DNA of 64,000 bases, from NCBI GenBank assembly GCA_030704615.1, contig CM060733.1, positions 16,122,001-16,186,000 on the forward strand, written 5' to 3'. Origin of the DNA: Takakia lepidozioides (taxonomy: Eukaryota; Streptophyta; Takakiopsida; Takakiales; Takakiaceae). The notes under the pieces were generated by a model. It saw only the letters and a list, made by a program, of their open reading frames with translations. It was not told the DNA's origin and ran no database searches. The position numbers and the translations under genes were made by a program. Below, piece by piece: positions 34,100 through 46,000 of the stretch (the stretch's first letter is position 1; the number at the start of each line of letters is the position of its first letter).

Positions 34100-37000
34100 T
34101 CAAAAACCTTGAATACAAGAGGGACCGAAATAGTAGGTACCATGAAAGGGACTGCTCCCACCCATACTTGTGTGCTGTTTGGTTAATGTTCGACCGCGTC
34201 TTCTTAATTTCCTCTTCCACCACAATGTATTTAATATAGGCTTTTTCGGAACCGGTAGAAACTTGAATATAAATGCAATTGGCATACTGTGTTGCCCCAC
34301 AATTCACCACACACAGAGTAAAACTGTCAGGATATCATCCAACTTTAACTTCTGTCACAAGGCCATTATTCTCTCCGTATCACGAAACATTCTCAATACC
34401 ATGTTTCATCCATCAAGCATTGTAAACAGGATGGCATCCCACCTGGGCACAATTCTTACCTGATGAAACCAAGGATGATGCACAGACACCAGTAACCCAA
34501 AGAGAGCTTCACTGTTGATGCAAAATTGTTGAGAAACTCAACAATCACAAACTGTCATAACCAGACACATTTAGTCTTTCAGTCAGTAAGCCATATTTCT
34601 TGTGTGTTTATGTGAAACAGACATTAGAAAGAAATGTCCAGAGTTCAAACACAGCTAGTTGGCTCCCCATCCCATGCCTGCCAATCTTCCCCCAGCAGAA
34701 GATAACTTGAACAATTATAAGACATGGGAGAGACACAACCTCAGCAGCAGAGTGAAGTCAAGCTCTAGGATAGGGCATTTCAGGTAGTCACAAGCAGAAT
34801 ACTAATACTTTGGAATTTAGGATATATTTGTGGTTTATCTATGGACAGCAAGGGCCCTGTACTATAAAAAGGGCATTTGGCAAGTGGCAAACCTGGAAGA
34901 CAACAGTGACAGTTAAAACTCCACAGAAGAGATAGTTCATATAGATGCCTTCGAATACGTTCTTCTTCTCTGGTTTCCTCGAGTTGATCTCATTGAAAAT
35001 CTGTAAGAGGTGAATGTGTTAAGAATTCGATCACCATTCCAAAGACGAAAACCAGCAGCTGGTAGCTCAGTTGGATAGTGCACTTCGTGTCACCCGAGTG
35101 GTTTTGGGCTCCGCAAATCCTGTGGACTTGTCCTGTGTGGGATGGTTTGGTGCTGGTCAGCTGGGGATGTTGTCTCCTGCATGCTTCATGGCTTATATGA
35201 AAGGGGGTTAATTTTTCCCCCTCCTCAGTAAAAGGCATGAATTGTGACCGGTTGTCCCAGGTTTTTTCTTCAGAAATAAAGACAAGATAGATAGAAGACA
35301 AACCTACCAGCACACTTTGAACAATAGCTATTGGAACGAATGTTTGAACTTGCAAATGTTGAAAGCCAAAAGGAGAAACAAAACAGCTTACCTGGCAGAA
35401 AACGAAAGTGTTAAAGATAATCGTGTTCCTTATCTTTACCAGGTGTGCATGAGCACCCTTGAGTTTCAGGATACTTATCCCTCCAAAGTTCAGAGTCATT
35501 AGTACTGCTAATTGATATAAGGCCTGCACACACAGCAGAGCAAGTGTTTCCGTCTTTTGAACTGCCAAAGAATTCAAGTGACTTCTGAACTTGAAATAAC
35601 TTGACTGCACGTGGACCTAAACATCCCTTGCTGAAGGTACCAGAAAGTCATCCAGGGAGAGAGGGAGAGAGAAAAACAAAGAAAGGTTATCACATCCGTG
35701 GGAAGCTCAAAGAGCTAATGGAACAAAGGGGGAAAAGAAAAACAGAATATAAAACCTGGTAAGAGATGTGTGCATGCAATGTTTGAGTGTGTGTAGTTTG
35801 AGTATAGGGGTCTTACTTGTGCGAATATGTTCCTCCACATTATGTTTGTAATCAAGGGTTCCCTGCCATAGGCCCACAAACCCAGTTACTGCTATTCAAT
35901 CCACTATTACTTACACAATTGATATGCAACTTACTTCTGACTGACAGTAAAGAGTCAGAACCATACTTCAACCTAGTGGTCAATCTGGTAAGGTCCTCTG
36001 GGTAGTCGGGAAGTCCCAGTTGACCACAGATAGCCTTGATAGGCTAAGAGCCTAAGAGTCCCTCTGTGGCCCTAGTAGTCATACCCACCCAATTTTGCCA
36101 TGGCCTGTTTGATAGGTCAGCCTTGCTTCCAAGGAACAGAGTAAACGATCTTTGGGTACATTTTTATTTATTTATTTATTTGAAGAAAATGTGAACAATG
36201 GGTGCAGGTCCTTGACGGGGGAAATATAACCCCTTTCACATGAGCCATGAAGCATACCAGGGGACAGAACCCCAGAGCCACAGGCCAATGCACAGGATCA
36301 CTTTGGGTACATTAACATTCAAGCCACCTGGTACAAAACCTAACCTTAGCATTTTCCTCACATGGAAGTGGGCCCACCCAAAACTAGTGAATCTGGAGGA
36401 AGCTGCAATGGTGGTCTGAAGGCACCAATCTCCCTGATATGCCTGTGTTGGAATATTGCCCTCCAACAGAACATACCACCTCTAAAACTGGTCTAAGGAC
36501 GGGGAGAACCATAATTTTTCCCACTGCCGAGTGAATCACCCTAGGCAGAGGAGAGGCAAGAGAGAGGGAGATTACTAGAAGCTCAAATTAAGATTATGCT
36601 CGTGTACCTTCGACCAACTGGCTTCCTCTGCATAAGCTCTTCTGTGGGCGCCTCTGTTGCTAGTGCAAGCGCTCCCAGTGTGTCCATAATGAGGTTCACC
36701 CACAAGAGCTGCCATAGGACACCACACTACTGATTAAAGTAGGATAAAACACCCTGACACTACTGCCTCTCCTGACACTACTGCCTTTCATACCACAGTA
36801 CAACCACAAGGGACGGGAAACAAACTACTGAAAGTCTTTGGAAGTCATGGTAAGGCTGTAGTACCACCAACATCTCCTACAAAAGTTCAACTTGGCCGTG
36901 CAAGTATCATTTACATAATTGACAAAAATGAGCACGCTCTCCACTGGACACCTCCTGCAACAAGGATGTGCACCCATGCAATGTTGGCAGTCTTCTGGAC

Positions 37001-40000
37001 CCTTTCCATGGATATTGAGTAGACCTAATGACTCTCAGACTGTGTTTCAGACATTTGAATGCTCTCACTATGCTCTGTTGACTTAGTAATGTAATCAAGA
37101 AACAGCCACACAGCGCACACAACCAGGAAGTATCTTCAAACCGGGTGTACACAAACCTGAACTGCAGTCAGTGGGACTGATCCAGTTGATATGGCAGCCA
37201 CAAAGTTGAGCACTAGAGCTACCGCGTTGACCGTCAACTGAAACTGTATGAACTTTTGAATATTCACATACACAGATCTTCCCCAGCGCACCACCTGATG
37301 CAGGCACCAAGTCAGAAGAGAGGAGGAATTCCAATGTGTAGTAGGATCCAGATAGTGTAACAAAAAATTTACAGCTTGTGCTCATGATTTCAGACCATCA
37401 TGCATTCATACAAAACATGTAAGGCAAAACAGGAGTTCACATTACCTTGACAACTGAAGTGAAATTGTCGTCCAAAATAATAATATCTGAACTATCCTTG
37501 GCAACTTCTGTCCCCGCAATACCCATCGACAGCCCAATATCTGCCTGCCATCACCACATACACTTCTCTAGCATTCTCTTACCATTGATTAAAGGGAGAG
37601 TGCAATTGCCCGTTGTGTGGGCAATCTGAAGACAGTACTCATTTTCTGATACACTGTCCGGGGTTCTCTCACCAAAGAGACGCTCTCTTCAAATCTATTA
37701 AGGGAATTGTGCCTGTACCCCTGTTTACCAACTTTGAAAGTCTCGAGGCTGAGCCAAAAGCCCAGGCCCTCCTGAGGCCTAGTTTTTGGGCAAATCACAC
37801 ACAGCAGATTGATGCTTGTGTGAAGGGATTTCTAGAGGATATCTGGAAAACCCGGATTAATTCTTTATATGGAGGTAAGTCTTACTACCAACGTCAGCCC
37901 CTGACAGAGGTAGGTTCTGTCCCTTTTGTTCCCGCTCAAACTGGGCGCGGGGTCAATGGCCACAAGGCTACGGCAAACAACGTCTTATGAGTACAATCTT
38001 ACCATTGATTAAAGATCAACCCCAAAACCATCTTCATCTCCTAATTGACATTTCCACACCTGCCACTTTGCTGCCCTGGCTACCTCTTGTATCTATGTAT
38101 GTACATATGTTCCTATGACAAGTCTGGTGAAGGACCAATAAAGGTTGAAGTAGTATGCAGGAGCAGTGTTTCAGACCACAACCTCTCGAAGGGCAGGCGC
38201 ATCATTAGTCCCATCGCCAGTCACAGCTACCACTTCTCCTCTTTCCCTTAGAGATTTCACCAACAGAAGTTTGTCCATGGGTGAGGACCTTGCTACAACC
38301 TACAGAGTACAAGAATATTCAAGGATGGTCACCACATACTGTCTGCTTCATACACATGAAGCAACATATTTCAACCTCAACAGACTCGTTAGCAGTGGAT
38401 CCCACCAAAAGCAGACTACAATCGGACTTACAGTTGCGCTAAAGTTTCAAATCCAATGGACATGATATCAGCCGGGACTCCACTTTGCGAGATGAGGTTG
38501 TGTTAGCTGCTTTTCCCTTGCCATGATTGCAAAATCATGGCCAAAGGATATACATCGCTGCAGCAGCTGTTATGAGTAACTAGTTGCACAAAGCTAGACA
38601 GAGGTTTGGTTCAAGGGAACCAAACAGCTCCTAGCATACTACAACAACACTCACATCAATTTTAGGCAAGCAGTCTTCCATCTGCTTAGGGGTGTAGCTC
38701 CGAAACTCTCTGCCCTCGACTGCCAATCCACCAGGTGTCAAAATCCCACACTCTTGCGCGATGGCCTTTGCTGTGTACAAGTTGTCACCTGTCACCATGC
38801 GCACCTATGCAAACCAACCAGTAGCTCTATTCAGATTAGCCCAGCATTTGTCACCACGGACCTCCAAACTTCAATTGAATTGTACCCAACGATAGTACAG
38901 TTCAAGGTACGCATCTGGAATTGATAAGACGTCGAGGTCTGACCAGATGTTTTCAAATCAATATGCACAACCAACGCCAGTATACAAGCCCAGTACCTTG
39001 ACACCTGCTGCTTGACACTTTACAACAGCTTCTCGAACACCAGGTCTGCATGGGTCCTGTCATTACAGTTTGAAAGTCAGACTCTGAAAGAATCCAAAAG
39101 TCAAGACTCAAAAAGTTGCAATACAGCATCTGTCAAGTGCGAAACAGAATGAGAAGGGCACAGCGTGAATGAACAGACAGCAAACATATCTCAGGCATAC
39201 AGACAGTTAATCAAACTGAATTTCTTCCACCAGAAAATGCTGCTTACCAAGTAGACTATAAATACCTTCATTCCCACGACGGCCATCAAAATGAGACCTT
39301 TGTCAGGTATTTGCCACCTAGCCCGCGACTCCTCATCCAGGGGTACATCACTTTGCTCAATACATCGGTAAGCAAACGCCACACACCGCAAACTTGCAGC
39401 AGCCATTCCCTCAATAATGTTCCTCACCTCTAAAGCCTATACAAACCCACAAAAATTATAAGAATGGTTCCACTCTGCAACAAAGGCTTCTCTTCCTGAC
39501 TCGAATCTTTCCAGCGAAACCCACGGCACTCCACAAGGAACAATATAGAAACAACACCGCATCAGTGAACTTAACCTACTTACACGAGGGCCTGGTGGAC
39601 TCTGAACCCCGTTGAGAGGTAACCAAACATAAAATTAGATAGTCATATGCAAGGTCAGAGGAGAACTTACAAAGATTAAAACAAACGTGCAATAGAAGAG
39701 AGAAACAAACCATAAATAAAGATAGTGGATGTTTGGGGAGCCATCCAGATAATGTTACAGATGTAAAAAAGTTCAACAACAGAAGAATAAACAGTACAAA
39801 GAGGAGAAAACAAAAAGCATCTATCAATATAGTAACTTGATTTTGTTCAGTTGATGATAAAATGCACTGTCACTTTGGCCTCCGCCCAATGTCACAAAAC
39901 AGCTAACAAAACCAGCTGGAGACGCCTGTATGCACAGAAGGTGAAATAGGTTCTGAGACTCTCTAGAAGAATGAGGCATCAAGGAAATAAATGCACTGAA

Positions 40001-43000
40001 ACAGATTCTGTACATGGAGATTCAAAATATCCCTGGGAAATGATCATACCATTTCAGGTGTCAAAGACCGAATGGACCCATCTGAACTTAACCAATGGGT
40101 ACAAAGATCTAGAACTATTTCAGCAGCTCCCTTCCAATGTGCTTGGACATCACCAGTATTTCGCTGCATTGGACAACCCACGGACTGATTATAGCTATGG
40201 TCTTCAATGTCCTCCGATTGCAATAGAAGATCAGAGCTCATTTCACTGAGCGAAAAATCAAGACCTGGGAGGGCTGATGCACTGCTTACAGAATTACACA
40301 ATTCACACAAACAACAGCCATAGAAAAGCCATGTAACAGGACCACAACAAGCAAGATTACCTTGTAGACAACGCCAGCACGTTTTCTGGTTGAGTTGAAA
40401 GACTCCAAATGTAAAATGAAATTCTCTCTCCTTGTATCTTGAAAATCCATGCCAAGCTGATTGCTCCAAAAACAACAACCTCCCAGTTACTCTGACGGTC
40501 ATTATCCCATGAATGAATGATAACTGAGGCAACTACCAAGGGAACGCAGCAAGAGAGACACAGACATAGAGAGAGCCCTGCGAAATGGTAGCATGAACAA
40601 GAGCCTCCTTCCAATAGTACAAAATCCTGTCCTCTACCCCGTCGCTGTGGCTGTCAGAAAGCAAAATCTCCTGAAGACATACTCTACATGAATGGATGGA
40701 CAAGGCCAAGGGTACAGCAGATGTCAACATGTGTAACAGTGAAATTCAAGTCACAGTCTTGACATACCTCAAGGCCCCATGAAAGGATCGCTATTTCAGT
40801 TGGACTGCCAGTAACCACTGCCTCTGTTCCCTCCTGCATACCACAACCAAACTCCAAACATTTCAGGCCACAGTCACCAAACACCTTATCCAACACAAAT
40901 CCTCGATTGATGTGTACATCCCAAATGCCATATAATCAATGAACCTGCCCAAGAGATTCATAACCCGCTGAAATAATGAAGGGCTCAGGAACGCTGAGAA
41001 AGATGCACCTCTCGATATACCCTGACAGTTATGCAATAACTCTCGCTTTTTGTCCCTAGGGTACATGAACCATCCTGACTTTTCCCTCACACTGAAATCA
41101 CAGTAGCTCAAACACAGCCAATGAACATTCCACAATGATTGCGCACAGGGCGACAACAAATCTGGTTACATACACTTGACCAAATTATCTAGCCTCGTAA
41201 TAGAACGCATGATGATACTTCCAGCACTCTAGATTGGAACAACTGTGACGAGTGGCTGTAATTACGTCAAGACTAACCCTTAAGAAGAATCGAAGTCTTT
41301 CATGTCCAAATTCTTTTTGGAGGGAAGAACATGGTTACCTTGGGAAAAGAGACATCGCCATTGCTGTTTAGACAAATTCCATGAAGGAGAGTCTGAAATG
41401 CATCAGGGGGTAGCAACTTGGCATCCTTTGCCTCCCTTGTGTCACCGGCAATCCAGGCCTTCGTCACAGTCATCTGCATGCCGTAAAACCACCAATAATA
41501 ACTCAAACCAAGGATCCAATAAGGAATAATTGAGTTGCATAGTTCGGCAGCTCTGGTGTGCTGTCAGATTATAAAGGAAAAGCCAGATGTAGGCTGACTA
41601 ATCAAACAGAGCAGCCAGAACAGTGCTCAACAGCATAGCCCGTCTCAGAAGACCGACAAGTTTTGTTACGAGAATTTTTGCTTGGCACTGAGAGATATGC
41701 AAGTGCCTTACCTTGTTTGTTGTAAGAGTACCCGTCTTATCACTACAGATTGTTGTTGCTGATCCCATGGTCTCACAGGCTGAGAGATGACGCACCTGTA
41801 AAGCAACTAAGACATGTTTACAGATATACCTGATTGAATTTGAAAATAGAATATCACTAACCGCTCCTCCCTCTCTTACGACAATGCCAGAGTCTTTAAA
41901 TCCAGCGCTAGCACAGCAAGCAACCATACAAAGCTGCCATACCAACTTTCAATGGCGGAAGACAAAAGGACGCTGCTGAAAGTTTCTGGGAGGAACGTAA
42001 AAGACAAGCAATACAGTATTCTAAGAGCCCTTTCACTTACCAAGGACTTGTCTGCCATCATTTTACGCATCGAATACGCCAGCCTGAGAACAAAGGACCA
42101 GACGTACAATGAGAGGCATGAACTTCCCTCGTGCACTGAAGTATGACGAGGAACATCTCAATTCCAAACAAATGAACGCAACCCTGGATCCTTGACATGA
42201 GACGGATAATTGGTGAATGGTAATTTACTGAGGGAAAATTATTGTCACGGTTGACATTCCCAAGGTCGAAGAACTTGAGTTTGAGAAGCCAGAAGAAGTA
42301 CAGGCCCGGAAAAGAACCGAACCCATACGTGTTACTGCGGGTCGCATAGTTATAGGTTTGTCGGGAAATATGTGTATCCATATCTTTCCACCACGACGAG
42401 CATAACGAGTAATTGCTCGTCGTCCCGCTTCTATTTGTCTAGAAGTGATCCAAGCAGGCTCAAGTGCTTGAAGATTTGGGCATGTCCGTCGCCCGGGGTG
42501 ACCAAATCGAGTTGGTGGGCCCGCACAGATTCAGCCAGACTCAATATCGAATGACACGACTGTCCATGTCCTCCTTCACAGAAATAGATGGGGAGGCTGA
42601 TCCAGACTATAGGAAGTGAACCTAATTGTATTTTCTGAACCATTCCCTATGACGTTGCTAACTAGAGAAAACAGAACAGAAATGAAGGCTGGAAGCAGAT
42701 ACTCTGACAAGGCACATAGAACTATGAAAGTAGTTTTGTGACAATCCCCCACTATTGTGCCATGGGAGGCCTAGTATCGTAGAGCACCCTGAAGCAGAAT
42801 TTTCAAAACTCTCTGCATCAGTGCCTGTGATGTGAACTGCAAAATTCTGGGAGGAAGTGACAAGTGACCAGATTAACAGATGCAACTAGGCCACCACACA
42901 TGCTAACAAGGGACAGAGACATACGTGAGAGTCACAGCCAATGGAAGGCCTTCCGGCACAGCCACCACCACAATTGTCACCTGCCACACAAGACAGCTAA

Positions 43001-46000
43001 GCAGTTGACATCTGACTTGAATGATCTGGTGATAAAAATACAGCGTTGAGTGCAAAACACCAGCCAGCAGAAAATTTCTAGCAGTGACATTCTCGGCCTA
43101 AAATTAGGTCTAAGTTAGAATAGTAACATCATTGCCATCACATTGTTAACCACAAATAATACGCAATACTGCAAAAAGTGCAGAGAGGGACCAAAGCACT
43201 TACCGCAATCGTGAATATGTCCACAATTTTTGTGATCACTTTAGAGGGCTTCCTGTTGTGTTTATCAGCATGTTGATAGCCCGATCCGAAATACCTGAGA
43301 AGTTCTACAGATGTCAGCAGCATGACTTCACCTTATCAGATCAAATATCAGCACTTCATTGCACAACAGAGCGTGGGACAGCATTCAAATCTGCGTCGAG
43401 TCTGCAGAATGGAAGCCCATGACAGATACAAATAAATTTACTTTAGTTAAGGAAAATCAAGATAACAGCTGCAAGATGCTAACATTTGCATAGTGAGGAC
43501 TTGTAATTACCCTCAATTAGAACCACAAACAGGAGGTGCCACAGGTCCATGATTATTGATCAGTGATTGAAAGAGATATGAACCAGATCGTTTCCTCTTA
43601 AGTCAATCTAGCTGTAGCCTAACTAATGAATATTATCCCACAAGCAACATACCGAATGAAAAGGATGATGAAGACAAGGACCGCAACAGTCAATCCAACC
43701 TGCCCAATGAATGTTGCCGCTCCATTTAAGCGGACCTGCAAAATATCTAACACAGGTTAAGACTCTCTTGGACACATGAGTATGACTTTTCAAAACAAAT
43801 GTCAGAAATATGACCACTTTTGAGAAAAGCCTGAAGACAAGACATCTCAGAGCCCAACCATGGACAAAATGCAATTCCAGCAGTGAATGAAAACGGACGT
43901 TCCTGCCAAATCCATTGGGAACAAAAGCCTTACACAGCTGAGAAAAACATTCAAACCTGCAAGGGTGTCTCTTCCCCATTATCATCACTGATCGTTGTCA
44001 TGACTTGGCCCCACTCTGTATTTGTACCTACAGCTGTTACCTGTATCACATGATAAGTTACATCTCCACACCAGTGTTTTTGTTTTCCATTTTTCCTAAA
44101 TCGCCATAGGGGCCACATGTAAATTCTACCAAGTGTGATTAGAATAACGAGGTGGCAGGATTAGAAAAGTGGCTATGTAATAGGTGGCACGATTTAACAG
44201 GTCCACATAGGAAAAATCAGGCTCCTGATATTTGCCTACTGGCGCTTTCTGGCAAAAAAATATATTTTCACCCCCCCACAATTCCTTTGCAAAAGTAGCT
44301 GACGCATTTTCCAGGTCAAGATCTGGCGATTGTTCGCCAGAAAATAAAACAGTGCTCCACACCAACCAGCCTCCTGTATTGAGTGGGCATGATGCCAGCC
44401 TACATGTGCTTTAGAAATCACCCAGTCCACACTCTTCTGAAAATGGGAACGCTAACATGTGCATCAACAAAAGCAGCGGTAAATTCTTATGATCAGTCAG
44501 CTTACCAGCATTGTACCATATCCATCCACCACCTTGCACCCAGACATTAGAAAGGGTTTCTTATGATCCTTCTTAACCTGGACAAAGACAAGAGCCAACA
44601 CGACCCAGTATTAACAAAACGCTCCACATTGTCACTAAGAGAAGGTCAAACTCAGAATGTAGGAACCTTTGATACGTGGACACCTCAACCTCCAACTCAT
44701 AATGCGTGGATGGTATATAGTCCAGCTCTAATGAGAACTTACTTGAGCACTTTCACCAGTCATACTAGACTCATCTATCGATAGGGCATATCCAGACACC
44801 AGTACTCCATCTGCAGGTACCTGAAACAAAACCACCGGACGTACAAGCCATGACAAAGTTGTCTCTAATCAAAAGATCATATCTACCTGCCTGCAATTGG
44901 CAATGGGCTAATTAATCTCATATACTATTCACTGGTTCTCTGTCAGAAGGAAATATTCTCCCAAGCCAAAATGAACTTTCCAAACAATGCAAAATCAGCT
45001 CACTTAGTTGAAATTAGCAAAAACCGTGACAAACCCAATTTGGATTCCTGATATCACAAGGCACTTCAGAAGTATTGAGTGGAGGCACCTGACCACCAAT
45101 CGTCAACGGGACGATGTCCCCAACCACAAGATCGAATATAGATATGGTTCTTCGTTGCCCACTTCTCACGACCTGCAATAATTTTTCTACTTTCATTCTG
45201 AAACACAATCCTTCCACTACAAACAAAGTTCAAAAGAAGAGATGCAGTCCTCAAGCTGCTAAATTCGCATCCTATCGTTTTCCCTCAGCAGACCTAACAT
45301 TAAAAGCACAACCTAAGAACAGATGCAACTATGAGATCTCACTCGTTAAATGATTACTAGAGATCTAGCCGAAACTCTCTCTCTATCCTTCCAGTCATGA
45401 GAGCACCTACCAGCAACTGGATATTTTCTTTGTGTTGATTGAGATTTCGAAACTGCAGTGACTGCTTATAGTCGCTTCCAGCTGTTGGACAGAAGAAATC
45501 AAGTAAGATGTGACACTCACAGCCCTGCTTTATGGAGTCTTTCTTTACTTTGCCTACAGCCAGCGATTGCAAATCGATCGAGGGCATGATGTACGCAATT
45601 TCTAAAAGAGTTAGCCATACTAACATACACTGGAGTCATTCCTGCGAATACACCACACTCCAAACTACAAAGCAGCAACACTTCTAGTCAAACACTTGAG
45701 GCTCTCACCTGTGACCGCAATAACAAGTAAAACCGCAACAGCAATGCTTGTCCCATCATACCAGCCATTTTGAACTCCCTGCATGACGTGACACAAGGAA
45801 ATGAATAATAGTGAACAAGCATTCAATGCAAGGTTTGTTTAAAGTGTCTCTAGCATCCCTAGACATGGTAGCACAGTTGGAACTTTCAGACACAACAATT
45901 CATTCGACAACGAGTTAACCATGAGCGGATGAAGACCATAACCTCCGGTGCAAGCTGTTAAAACGCTACATTAAGGGTGGGGAATGCTCCTGTACCAAGA

